The position numbers and the translations under genes are program-made. Below are positions 20,542 through 30,362 of a stretch of 64,000 nucleotides of DNA, one piece after another. Source of the stretch: Rhodoblastus sp963710275 (GTDB lineage: Bacteria > Pseudomonadota > Alphaproteobacteria > Rhizobiales > Beijerinckiaceae); contig CAVPZS010000008.1 of the NCBI GenBank assembly GCA_963710275.1, forward strand, positions 434,001 through 498,000, read 5' to 3'. Numbering within the stretch: position 1 is the stretch's first letter; each line of letters begins with the position of its first letter. The notes below the pieces were generated by a model that did no database searches, had not been told where the DNA came from, and saw only the letters and a list, made by a program, of their open reading frames with translations.

Positions 20542-21513
20542 TCAGGCCAGCGAAAAGGCTTCCACCTCGGCGGGGACGCCGACATTCAGCGCGCGCGCCC
20601 CTTCGGCGGTGCGCTTGACCAGACCGGCCAGCACCTTGCCGGCGCCGACCTCGACGAACAGATCCGCGCCCTGCCTGTGCATGAAGCTCATGCGATTCGC
20701 GCCAGCGCACCGTGCCGCAGACCTGGCGCACCAGCAATTCGCGAATTTCCTCGGGATCGCGAACCGGCGCCGCCGTGACATTGGCGACGAGATCGACCAC
20801 CGGCGGCTGGATCGCGATCATGCGCGAGCGCCGCCTGCATGGCCTCGGCCGCCGGCTTCATCAGCGCGCAATGGAAGGGCGCGGAGACCGGCAGCAGCAT
20901 GGCGCGCTTGACGCCGTTGGTCTTGGCGATCTCGATCGCCGCATCCACCGCATGTTTCGCGCCGGAGACGACGATCTGGCCGCCGCCATTGTCATTGGCC
21001 ACTTCGCAGACGGCGCCGGACGCCGCCGTCGCTTCGGCCGCGATCCTGGCGCCGAGTTCCGGCTCGGCGCCGAGCAGCGCCGCCATGGCGCCCACGCCGA
21101 CCGGCACCGCCTTCTGCATGGCCTGGCCGCGCAGGCGCAGCAATTTTGCGGCGTCGCCGATCTGCAGCGCGCCGGCGGCGGCGAGGGCCGAATATTCGCC
21201 GAGCGAATGGCCGGCGACGAAAGGCGACGTCGCGGGCCAGTTCGACGCCCTTTTCGCTCTCCAGCGCGCGCAGCGCCGCCAGGCTCACCGCCATCAGCGC
21301 CGGCTGGGCGTTGGCGGTCAGGGTCAGTTCGGCGATGTCGCCTTCAAACATCAGGGCGGAGAGTTTTTCGCCGAGCGCCGCGTCGACTTCCTCGAACACG
21401 GCGCGCGAAGCGGCATAAGTGTCATGGAGGGCCTTGCCCATGCCGATGGCCTGCGATCCCTGACCCGGAAAAACAAATGCGACGCTCAACGGGGCGCTCC
21501 TTGACCTGACCAT
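20542..21513 (-). CDS. fabD: Malonyl-CoA:ACP transacylase, three frame breaks
   Basis: Loads malonyl onto ACP. The N-terminus AFVFPGQGSQAIGMG is the family oxyanion-loop motif; the catalytic Ser is in VAGHSLGEYSAL (spanning a break), the catalytic His in LPVSAPFHCALMKP, and the C-terminal segment FVEVGAGKVLAGLVKR is typical. Breaks lie near 21228, 20822 and 20695, each healed by dropping one base; the corrected protein is 322 residues. The start ATG 21513 gives a few residues before the VAFVFPGQG strand. It is divergent from rpsF across a 373-base promoter region. Confidence 0.95.
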
Positions 21514-21600
21514 GGCGTGAATTCGCGCTAGCCATTGGCGCCGACGGGCTTGGCTGTCAAGGCGAGCCCGTCGGGCAGCACGGAATTCGGCTGTTTGCAC

Positions 21601-21628
21601 TTGATCCCGCCCGAAAAACCTATATAAG
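21601..21628 (+). promoter_or_regulatory. Sigma70-like promoter of the rpsF operon
   Basis: TTGATC at 21601–21606 and TATAAG at 21623–21628 are 16 bases apart, in an otherwise GC-rich stretch. Transcription would start near 21635, leaving a leader of about 250 bases before rpsF. Sequence resemblance only. Confidence 0.5.
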
Positions 21629-21838
21629 GCGCGCTTCGCTGTTCGGCCGGGGGCTGAACGGAAGGCTGGCTTTTGCCGGCAGGGTTTGTTCCCGCCTTCC
21701 CGTGTTCCCGCCTTCGAAATGTTTCCGTCGGGCCTTTCTCCGGGCTCGAAGGGCTCCGCGCCGAAAAAGCGAAACCAGAGCCAGGGCTTGCCTTGGCGAC
21801 CGCGCGAACAGCGCGGCGGCGGCTCATGCCGCCGGGCG

Positions 21839-21858
21839 CCTTGCCCACCGGGCAAAGG
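21839..21858 (+). promoter_or_regulatory. Hairpin in the rpsF leader, candidate S6:S18 autoregulatory element
   Basis: CCTTGCCC pairs with GGGC-A-AAGG around an ACC loop, 28 bases upstream of the rpsF ATG; a second perfect stem (GGCGGC/GCCGCC) lies just before it. Many bacteria carry an rpsF leader hairpin bound by the S6:S18 complex. Here the assignment is a suggestion from position and shape; I cannot confirm the conserved motif. Confidence 0.35.
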
Positions 21859-21886
21859 CCATGGTATCAAGAGAAAGGCAAAGAAC

Positions 21887-22333
21887 ATGGCTCTTTACGA
21901 GCACGTCTATCTTGCCCGCCAGGATCTCACCGCCCAACAGGCGGAAGCCCTGACCGAGCAATTCAAGACCACCGTGACCGGCCTCGGCGGCACGATCGGC
22001 AAGGTCGAATATTGGGGCGTCAAGTCCCTCGCCTACCGGATCAAGAAGAACCGCAAGGCCCATTTCACCCTGATCAACGTCGACGCTTCCCCGGCCGCCC
22101 TGGCCGAAGCCGAGCGCCAGTGGTCGATCAGCGAAGACATCCTGCGCTTCATGACCATTCGCGTCGAAGCCCTGGAAGACGGCCCGTCGGCCATGCTGCG
22201 CAAGCGCGACGACGACGACCGCGGCGATCGTGGCGATCGTGGCGACCGTGGAGATCGTGGCGACCGCCGTGGCCCGCCGCGCGGTCCGCGCGGTCCGCGC
22301 CGTGAAGATTCCGCCGAAGGAGGACAATTCTGA
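21887..22333 (+). CDS. rpsF: 30S ribosomal protein S6 (bS6) with GDR-repeat tail
   Basis: bS6 binds 16S rRNA with S18 in the platform of the small subunit. The protein starts MALYEHVYLARQDLT and has the family core (GTIGKVEYWGVKSLAYRIKK, HFTLINVDASPAALAE). The C-terminal tail is a run of five Gly-Asp-Arg triplets followed by Arg/Pro/Gly, encoded by near-identical 9-base units around 22217–22264; basic or acidic tails are common in alphaproteobacterial S6. 148 residues. Its TGA shares one base with the rpsR ATG (22333). Confidence 0.97.
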   Translation: MALYEHVYLARQDLTAQQAEALTEQFKTTVTGLGGTIGKVEYWGVKSLAYRIKKNRKAHFTLINVDASPAALAEAERQWSISEDILRFMTIRVEALEDGPSAMLRKRDDDDRGDRGDRGDRGDRGDRRGPPRGPRGPRREDSAEGGQF

Positions 22334-22590
22334 TGACCAACACCTCCGCCGCCGGCGCCGGCCCCGCCCGCCGTCCGTTCTTCCGCCGCCGCAAGACCTG
22401 CCCCTTCACCGGGCCGAACGCGCCGAAGATCGACTACAAGGACACGCGCCTGCTATCGCGCTACATTTCCGAGCGCGGCAAGATCGTGCCTTCGCGCATC
22501 ACCGCCGTTTCGGCGAAGAAGCAGCGCGAACTGGCCCAGGCCATCAAGCGCGCGCGCTTCCTGGGCCTGCTGCCCTACCTGATCGCGTGA
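22333..22590 (+). CDS. rpsR: 30S ribosomal protein S18 (bS18)
   Basis: Partner of S6 on the small subunit. The 85-residue protein has the family core FFRRRKTCPFTG, IDYKDTRLLSRYISERGKI, and SRITAVSAKKQRELAQAIKR. Translationally coupled to rpsF by a one-base overlap. A strong terminator follows 15 bases after its stop. Confidence 0.98.
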   Translation: MTNTSAAGAGPARRPFFRRRKTCPFTGPNAPKIDYKDTRLLSRYISERGKIVPSRITAVSAKKQRELAQAIKRARFLGLLPYLIA

Positions 22591-22605
22591 TCTGACAGAA
22601 TAACG

Positions 22606-22638
22606 CCGACGCGCGAAAATTTCGCGCGTCGGTTTTTT
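22606..22638 (+). terminator. Intrinsic terminator after rpsR
   Basis: CCGACGCGCGAAA pairs with TTTCGCGCGTCGG in a near-perfect stem (22606–22632), directly followed by six T. It separates rpsF–rpsR from the downstream membrane-protein gene, so that gene may depend on readthrough or on a promoter in the 56 bases that follow. Confidence 0.9.
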
Positions 22639-22694
22639 GGCTGGGACGGACTTTGATCCGCCTCTAACCGCTCAGAAAGCGGGACAGCAAAGAA

Positions 22695-23936
22695 ATGAAT
22701 GACAACCATCCGCCGGCCAATTGGCCCGACCGCGCGGTCGGGCTCGGCTCCGGCCTCGCCAGCGCCCTGCTCTTCGCCGCTTCTTCCCGAGGCTCCGGCC
22801 TCGAGGTGGCGCTCGCCTATTTTTCGCCTTTGCCCCTGCTGATCGGCGCGATCGGCTTTTCCGCGCCCGCCGCCCTGGCCGGCGCGCTCGTCGGCGCCTT
22901 CCTGCTCGCCCATCTGGCGCAGCCTCTGCTCGGCCTGATCTTCCTGTTCGGCTTCGGCGCCCCGGCGCTGATCGCCGGCGCCCTGACCCGCAAGGGTTTC
23001 GCCGTCAAGAACGGCGCCTCGGGGCCGATGCCGCAATATTTCAGCCCCGGCGCGCTGCTCGCGGTGGTGATGAGCCTGGCGGTGATCGCCGCCTGGCTGG
23101 GCGTCGCCGCGCTGACCGATTTCTACCATGGTTTTGAAGCCGCGCTCGAGGCGCTGCTGCGCCGTTTCGGCCCCGATCTCGACAAACTGGTCGAAAACCT
23201 GAGGGATCTCGATCCCGAGGTCCAGGGCGACGCGATCAAGCGCCTGATCCTGCTGAGCGCCCCGGCCGGCGTCGCCGCCTCCCAGACCATGCTGCTCGCC
23301 GTCAATCTGTGGCTGGCCGCGCGCGCCGTCGATATCTCGGGGCGGCTGGGCCGGCCCTGGCCGTCGCTGCCCGAAAACCTCGTCCTGCCGCGCCTTGTCG
23401 CGCCGGCCTTCGTCATCGCCGGCGGCCTGAGCCTGATCGGCGGGCTCACGGGCGCCCTGTCCGGCGCCTTCGCGGCGGCCAGCGGCCTCTGCCTGATGTT
23501 CCAGGGCCTGGCGAGCCTGCACGCCTTCACCCGCGAGAGCAAATACCGCGGCCTCCTGCTGTCGGCGCTGTGGGCCGTGACGATGGTGTTCTTTCTCGCC
23601 GCGCCGCCCTTGCTGCTGGCGTTCACGCTGTTCGGACTGATCGAGTCCGTCTTTTCCCTGCGCGCCCGCAAGGCGCGCCGTAGTTCACCCAAAACCAGAA
23701 CCGAATACGGAGTATCCCCATGCATGTCATTCTGCTCGAACGCGTCGCCAAGCTCGGCCAGATGGGCGAAGTCGTCCGCGTCAAGGACGGCTACGCCCGC
23801 AACTTCCTGCTGCCCCGCGGCAAGGCGCTGCGCGCCACCGAAGCCAACAAGAAGCATTTTGAAGGCCAGCGCGCCCAGCTGGAAACCCGCAACCTCGAGC
23901 GCAAGGGCGAAGCCGAAAAGATCGCCGAGACGCTGA
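22695..23936 (+). CDS. DUF2232 family multi-span membrane protein
   Basis: Polytopic inner-membrane protein of unknown function, almost always found between rpsR and rplI in Hyphomicrobiales. Eight or so hydrophobic segments are visible, such as LLIGAIGFSAPAALAGALVG, LLGLIFLFGFGAPALIAGAL and MVFFLAAPPLLLAFTLFGL near the C-terminus. The open frame runs to 23936 and so overlaps rplI by 217 bases out of phase; its last 80 residues are Ser/Arg/Pro-rich shadow sequence. I infer that the true stop is the TAG at 23681–23683, which is reached if one base is missing just upstream. Treat the C-terminus after about residue 328 as unreliable. Confidence 0.8.
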   Translation: MNDNHPPANWPDRAVGLGSGLASALLFAASSRGSGLEVALAYFSPLPLLIGAIGFSAPAALAGALVGAFLLAHLAQPLLGLIFLFGFGAPALIAGALTRKGFAVKNGASGPMPQYFSPGALLAVVMSLAVIAAWLGVAALTDFYHGFEAALEALLRRFGPDLDKLVENLRDLDPEVQGDAIKRLILLSAPAGVAASQTMLLAVNLWLAARAVDISGRLGRPWPSLPENLVLPRLVAPAFVIAGGLSLIGGLTGALSGAFAAASGLCLMFQGLASLHAFTRESKYRGLLLSALWAVTMVFFLAAPPLLLAFTLFGLIESVFSLRARKARRSSPKTRTEYGVSPCMSFCSNASPSSARWAKSSASRTATPATSCCPAARRCAPPKPTRSILKASAPSWKPATSSARAKPKRSPRR

Positions 23937-24289
23937 ACGGCCAGACCTTCGTGATCCTGCGCCAGGCCGGCGAATCCGGCCAGCTCTACGGTTCGGTTTC
24001 CACCCGCGACATCGCGGACGCGGCCACCGCCGGCGGCTTCACGGTCGACCGCAACCAGATCATCCTGCGCACGCCGATCAAGACGCTTGGCCTGCACAAG
24101 GCGCCGGTTCATCTGCATCCGGAAGTCGACGCCGAGATCATCATCAACGTCGCCCGTTCGGCCGAGGAAGCCGAGCGCCAGGGCAAGGGCGAATCGGCCA
24201 CGGTGCGCGAAGAAACCTCGATGGCCGACCTCGGCCTCGAAATCGGCGCGGCGCTGGCCGAAACGGACGGCAGCCTCGGCGACCGCTGA
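23720..24289 (+). CDS. rplI: 50S ribosomal protein L9 (bL9)
   Basis: Large-subunit protein with two globular domains joined by a long helix. The N-terminal domain reads MHVILLERVAKLGQMGEVVRV with the family GYARNFLLPRGKAL; the C-terminal domain contains GQLYGSVSTRDIADA and VHLHPEVDAEIIINVARS. 189 residues, with an Ala/Glu-rich C-terminal extension past the usual end, common in this order. A terminator follows 34 bases downstream. Confidence 0.97.
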   Translation: MHVILLERVAKLGQMGEVVRVKDGYARNFLLPRGKALRATEANKKHFEGQRAQLETRNLERKGEAEKIAETLNGQTFVILRQAGESGQLYGSVSTRDIADAATAGGFTVDRNQIILRTPIKTLGLHKAPVHLHPEVDAEIIINVARSAEEAERQGKGESATVREETSMADLGLEIGAALAETDGSLGDR

Positions 24290-24323
24290 GCTGCGATCTT
24301 CCGCGTCAACTTTCAGGCTCAGC

Positions 24324-24353
24324 AAGGCCGCGCTCCCGCAGCGCGGCCTTTTT
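24324..24353 (+). terminator. Intrinsic terminator after rplI
   Basis: AAGGCCGCGCT and AGCGCGGCCTT form an 11-bp perfect stem around a CCCGC loop, followed by TTT (a five-T run when the stem end is included). It ends the ribosomal protein unit. Confidence 0.9.
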
Positions 24354-24448
24354 GATTGGGCGCCCAAAATCCGGCCCTTCGGACTTCCTGTGGCCTCCCC
24401 GCCCTGGTCAAGCGCATTCGGCCAGGAGCTCTGCTTTTCCTTCCAAAT

Positions 24449-24457
24449 TGTGGATAA
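24449..24457 (-). promoter_or_regulatory. Perfect DnaA box upstream of dnaB
   Basis: TGTGGATAA on the plus strand is the exact complement of the DnaA-box consensus TTATCCACA. It lies about 150 bases before the inferred dnaB start in an AT-richer patch. Binding is inferred from the match only. Confidence 0.5.
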
Positions 24458-24609
24458 TGGGCAAGGGGGAGCGTTTTTAACAATTCGTTTTCCTAATCTC
24501 CGCCGGGCGTGGCACAACGGCCTGGCGATCGCGTAACCCGTCGCCCTCCCCTGTTCGAGAAAAATGTCGCGCCGCCTTCCCTGGCGGGGCATGAGGATGA
24601 CCCATACCC

Positions 24610-26107
24610 ATGGCCGCACTGGAAAAACGAACCAACCGTCGCCCTCGCCGTCGCCGCGCCGGAGCCCGCCTTTCGCGCGCCGCCCGCCAATATCGAGGCG
24701 GAACAGGCGCTGCTCGGCGCCATCCTGGTCAATAACGACGCCTTCGACCGTGTCTCGGATTTCCTGAAACCCGAGCATTTCGCCGAGGAGCTGCACCGCC
24801 GCGTCTACGAGACCGCCAGCCAGCTGATCCGCGCGGGCAAGCTCGCGACGCCCGTCACGCTGAAAACCTTCCTCGGCGACCAGGACCTCGGCGGCATGAC
24901 CATTCCGCAATATCTGGCCCGCCTCGCCGCGGAAGCCACCACCATCATCAACGCCGTCGATTACGGCCGCGCCATCCACGACCTCGCCGTGCGCCGCGAA
25001 CTGATCAACATCGGCGAGGAGGTGGTCAACGTCGCCTATGATTCCGGCGTCGACGCCAGCCCCCGCTCGCAGATCGAGGAGGCCGAGCGCAAGCTCTACG
25101 CCATCGCCGAGACCGGCCGCTACGAAGGCGGCTTTCACAGTTTTTCCATGGCCCTGACCAATGCCGTCGACATGGCGGCCAAGGCCTGGGAGCGCGACGG
25201 CGGGCTGTCTGGCGTCTCCACGGGCATGCACGACCTCGACCGCATGATGGGCGGGCTGCAGGCGTCGGATCTGATCATCGTCGCGGGACGCCCCGGCATG
25301 GGCAAGACCGCGCTCGCCACCAATATCGCCTTCAACATCGCCAAGACCTATCGCTTCGACGAGCGTCCGGACGGCACGCACGAAACGACCAATGGCGGCG
25401 TTGTCGGCTTCTTCTCGCTGGAAATGTCCTCCGAGCAGCTGGCGACCCGTATCATCGCCGAACAGGCGCAAGTGCCCGGCTACAAGATCCGCCGCGGCGA
25501 CATCAGCGAAGGCGAGTTTCACCGCATCACCAATGCGGCGCGGGAAATGCAGCAGATTCCCTTTTATATCGACCATACCGGCGGCATTTCCATCGCGCAG
25601 CTGACCGCCCGCGCCCGCCGGCTGAAGCGCCAGCAAGGGCTCGACCTGCTGGTGGTCGACTACCTCCAGCTGCTGTCGGGCTCCAAATCCAAGGGCGACA
25701 ACCGCGTCCAGGAACTGACCGAAATCACCACGGGCATGAAGGCCCTGGCCAAGGAATTGAACGTCCCCATCATCGCCCTGTCGCAATTGTCGCGTCAGGT
25801 CGAGTCGCGCGACGACAAGCGCCCGCAATTGTCTGACCTGCGTGAATCCGGCTCGATCGAACAGGACGCCGACGTGGTGATCTTCGTCTATCGCGAGGAA
25901 TATTACCTGAAGAACAAGCAGCCGCGCGAAGGCACGCCGGAATTCGCCACATGGCTCTCCGAAATGGAGCGCGCCCACGGCCGCGCCGAAGTCATCATCG
26001 GCAAGCAGCGCCACGGGCCGACCGGCACGGTGGAACTGGCCTTCGAAGGCGAATATACACGGTTCAGCGATCTGGCGCAGGAAGACCACATGCCGGCGCC
26101 CAGGTAA
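24610..26107 (+). CDS. dnaB: Replicative DNA helicase DnaB, one frame break near the start
   Basis: Hexameric helicase that unwinds the chromosome at the fork. The N-terminal domain has NIEAEQALLGAILVNNDAFD; the RecA-like domain has Walker A AGRPGMGKTALA, FFSLEMSSEQLATR, LLVVDYLQLLSGS (Walker B), the LSQLSRQVESRDDKRPQLSD motif and the arginine finger region near GKQRHGPTGTVELAF. The main frame is open from 24509, but ATG 24610 reads MAALEN…EPTVALAV if one A is removed from a run of five A near 24624, a natural DnaB start. I chose it for that reason. Corrected length is 498 residues. Confidence 0.95.
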
Positions 26108-26117
26108 GGAAGTCGTC

Positions 26118-27287
26118 ATGCCCGATGTCAAAGCTCCCGAACCAATCAGGGCGATGAGTCAGGCGATCCTCACCATCGATCTCGCCGCCCTGGCCGCGAA
26201 CTGGCGTTTTCTGGCCGACCGCGCCCGGGGCTCCGAATGCGCCGCCGTGGTCAAGGCCGACGCCTATGGCCTAGGGGTCGCTCCGGTCGCGAAAGCCCTG
26301 CTGGCCGCGGGTTGCCGCAGCTTCTTCGTCGCTCACCTTTCCGAGGGCGAATTGCTGCGCGCCATTGCGCCGGAGGCGCGGATCTTCGTGCTCAACGGCC
26401 TCGCGCCGACCTGCTCGGCGCTTTATGCGCAGGCTCGGCTGATCCCGGTGCTCGGCTCGCTGCCCGAAATCGCCGAATGGGCGGATTTCTGCCGGCTCGA
26501 CGGCTCGCCCCATCCCGCCGCCATCCATATCGACACCGGCATGAACCGGCTCGGCCTGGCAGTCCGCGACCTGCCCCGCGCCCGCGCGCTGATGGACGCC
26601 TTCCAGCCGGTGCTGGCGATGAGCCATTTCGTCTCCGCCGAGGATACGTCGGCGCCGCGCAACCACGCCCAGATCGTGCGTTTCGAGGAAGCCTGCGACG
26701 CCTTGCCGCCGATGCCGGCCTCGCTCTGCAACAGTTCCGGCCTCTATCTCGACGAGGCGCCCTATCTCGACCTCGTGCGGCCCGGCTACGCGCTTTACGG
26801 CGGCAATCCGACACCCGGCAACGACAATCCCATGCGCCGGGTGGTCGAGCTGGAGGCCGTCATCCTCCAGGTCCGCGAGATTCCCGGCGGCGAGACGGCG
26901 GGCTACAACGCCCGCTGGACCGCGCCCTCGCGACGCAAGCTGGCGACCATCGGCCTCGGCTACGCCGACGGTTTCTTGCGCAGCGGGACCGGAGGGCCGA
27001 TCGGCGTCGAAGTTTTCGTCGACGGTCGCTACTGCCCGGTGGTGGGGCGAATTTCGATGGACCTGTCGATCATCGACATCAGCGACGCCGGTCCGTTGCG
27101 CCGCGGCGACCGCGTCGAGATCCTCGGGCCCAACATCAGCGTCGACGAACTGGCCTCCCAGGCCGGCACCATCGGCTACGAGATTCTCACCGATCTGGGC
27201 CGGCGGTTCAAAAGGGTCTATCTTGACGGGGAAACCGCGGCTCGGGCGACAGGGGCCGCGCGTGAAAAGGCGCCGCCGTCCGCGTGA
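26118..27287 (+). CDS. alr: Alanine racemase
   Basis: PLP enzyme that makes D-alanine for peptidoglycan. The PLP Lys is in AAVVKADAYGLG, the catalytic Tyr in the C-terminal domain in TAGYNARW, and IGLGYADGFLR and VVGRISMDLSIIDIS are family signatures. 389 residues from ATG 26118, which has AAGGAAG upstream; an in-frame ATG 12 codons later (MSQAILTID) would also give a normal protein. It follows dnaB by 10 bases, the conserved dnaB–alr pair. Intact. Confidence 0.96.
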   Translation: MPDVKAPEPIRAMSQAILTIDLAALAANWRFLADRARGSECAAVVKADAYGLGVAPVAKALLAAGCRSFFVAHLSEGELLRAIAPEARIFVLNGLAPTCSALYAQARLIPVLGSLPEIAEWADFCRLDGSPHPAAIHIDTGMNRLGLAVRDLPRARALMDAFQPVLAMSHFVSAEDTSAPRNHAQIVRFEEACDALPPMPASLCNSSGLYLDEAPYLDLVRPGYALYGGNPTPGNDNPMRRVVELEAVILQVREIPGGETAGYNARWTAPSRRKLATIGLGYADGFLRSGTGGPIGVEVFVDGRYCPVVGRISMDLSIIDISDAGPLRRGDRVEILGPNISVDELASQAGTIGYEILTDLGRRFKRVYLDGETAARATGAAREKAPPSA

Positions 27288-27308
27288 GCCGCCGAAGGAG
27301 AGCGCACC

Positions 27309-27825
27309 ATGTCACAGACTATTCCGCGTCTTGCCAAGCTTGCCTTTCCGTTGGCGCTGCTCGCTTTTGCGACGGTCCCGTCCCTGGCCGAGGAGCCGGT
27401 CGGCTGCGAGAATTTCAAATGGCCGATCGCCCGGCAACAGGCGGCCTTGGCGACGCCGGGCGGCCAATCTCGAGAACGGCGGCGCGCTGACGATCGGAAC
27501 AGCTGCGCGCGTAAAACTCGCGCCGATCGACAAGATCGTCTTCGCCCATCCGCCCGGCCGGGACGCGATCGCCGGAACCTACGCCGCCGTATTGACCCTG
27601 CCCAAGCCTCCGGCGGCGGGCGTCTATACCGTCAGCCTGTCCGGCGGCGCCTGGATCGACGTCTTCCAGGACAACATCGCGCTGAAGCCGAGCGATCACA
27701 GCGGCGTCAAGGGTTGCCAGAATATTCGAAAAACATTGAAATTTCAATTCACTCCGCTTGATACCGTCATTCAGGTCTCAAATTCCGCTTCGCCGGAGAT
27801 CGCCATCGTCGTGATGCCGGAATAA
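27309..27825 (+). CDS. Secreted protein of unknown function, one frame break
   Basis: Not recognised. The product has a clear signal peptide (LAFPLALLAFATVPSLAEEP), so it should be periplasmic. After a one-base correction near 27465 it continues NLENGGALTIGTAARVKLAP and a beta-rich region with GVYTVSLSGGAWIDVFQDN and GCQNIRKTLKFQFTPLDT. Corrected length is about 171 residues. Two Cys (after the signal and in VKGCQN) could form a disulfide. It starts 21 bases after alr behind a good AAGGAG site, so it probably belongs to the dnaB–alr transcript. Similar small secreted proteins occur between alr and radA in related genomes (recollection, not checked). Confidence 0.75.
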
Positions 27826-27866
27826 GGGCGCGGCGGGCGCGCCACTGGACAAGCCGAAGCGAGTAT

Positions 27867-27881
27867 GTTCTATACTTGTTC
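27867..27881 (+). promoter_or_regulatory. LexA-type SOS box over the radA promoter
   Basis: GTTC-N7-GTTC, the alphaproteobacterial LexA recognition pattern, lies at 27867–27881. Its spacer contains TATACT (27871–27876), a good -10, and TGGACA (27846–27851) could be a -35 with 19-base spacing. LexA bound here would cover the -10 element. A motif of this length can occur by chance roughly once in such a window, so position is the main support. Confidence 0.5.
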
Positions 27882-27909
27882 TCGTTACTCCTCCCCGGAA
27901 TCGCCCGCC

Positions 27910-29385
<1,476 letters not shown>

Positions 29386-29489
29386 GCGGGCGCGGAAAAA
29401 AAGCGGAATCGTCTGTTTCAATTTATTTTCGTAGGGAATGCTGGCTCCTTGGGGCCGGAATCCAATGTCGTCCCCGTTCGAGGCGCTGA

Positions 29490-30221
29490 ATGCCGTCTTA
29501 TCTTGACCTCGGTCTGATCGTCGTGGTGCTGGTTTCGGCGCTGCTCGCCATGTTGCGCGGTTTCACCCGCGAGGTCATGGCGATCCTGTCCTGGGGCCTC
29601 GCGGCGGCGGCCGCGATCTATCTTTATCCGTCGCTCGTTCCCAAGCTGGCCGAGGCCGGCTCGCCGATCTTCATCGCCAAGGAAGCCTTCGTCCCTACGC
29701 AGCTGGCGCGGCCATCTTTTTCCTCGTGCTGATCCTGGTGTCGATCGTCACCATCCGCATATCCAACGCCATCCTCGATTCGAAGATCGGCGCGCTCGAC
29801 CGCTCGCTCGGCTTCCTGTTCGGCGCCGTGCGCGGCCTGCTGCTTTGCGCCATCGCCTTCATCTTCTTCAACTGGCTGGTTCGCCGAAGCCAGCAACGCC
29901 GCGCCCGATTCCGCGCCCGGCCTGCGCAACCAATGGTTCGCCAACGCGCGCAGCCTGCCGTTGCTGAAAGCGACCGGCGATCAATTGCTGGCGCTGCTGC
30001 CCGACGACCCCGACGGCATTCTCGCCAAGTTCAAGAAACACAAGCCCGGCGCCGTCGACGAGACCGCGCCGCCCGACGCCGACCAGGAGCCGAAGGCCGC
30101 GCCGGCGACGCCTTCGCCGCCGGTCAAACCCAACGCGCACGCAAGTCAAGCCCAAGCCGACGCCGCCCCGGCGCCGGACGACAAGCACAAGCTGGACGCT
30201 CTCGTGAAGGGCGCGCATTGA
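29490..30221 (+). CDS. cvpA: CvpA family inner-membrane protein, two frame breaks
   Basis: CvpA proteins are four-span inner-membrane proteins, linked to colicin V production and envelope stress, and typically encoded before purF. The N-terminus LDLGLIVVVLVSALLAMLRGFTRE carries the family RGFXRE motif. The third and fourth spans follow after a missing base near 29698 (FLVLILVSIVTIRI) and DRSLGFLFGAVRGLLLC is the second family signature. An extra base near 29885 leads to the cytoplasmic tail, rich in Pro/Ala/Lys. Corrected length is about 243 residues. Confidence 0.9.
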
Positions 30222-30362
30222 TTTTATGGGTTCACGGTCGAACCAATCGAACCTGGCCTCTTTCCATTTGGCTGCCGCCGGGTTTATTGAGCGTTTTCTT
30301 CTGCAACGGGGTCTTTTCGAACCCTTACGCGCGCCGGATCCTGGCGCGCAGGAGTCTGGGCT

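Larger units (their letters stand above)
21514..21886. other. Divergent promoter region between fabD and rpsF
   Basis: 373 bases with no convincing gene. It holds a sigma70-like promoter for rpsF (21601–21628) and a GC-rich leader with two hairpins (21818–21833 and 21839–21858), annotated separately where supported. Confidence 0.6.
24290..24609. other. Intergenic region between rplI and dnaB
   Basis: 320 bases with no convincing gene. It contains the rplI terminator (24324–24353), a perfect DnaA box (24449–24457) and, by inference, the dnaB promoter. The frame of dnaB is open back to 24509, but that N-terminus does not look like protein-coding DnaB sequence. Confidence 0.5.

Noticed and set aside
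23123..26131. A 1002-codon open frame on the minus strand opposite DUF2232, rplI and dnaB
   Set aside because: It is antisense to clear genes, has low-complexity composition and no recognisable motif; long antisense frames are usual in GC-rich DNA.
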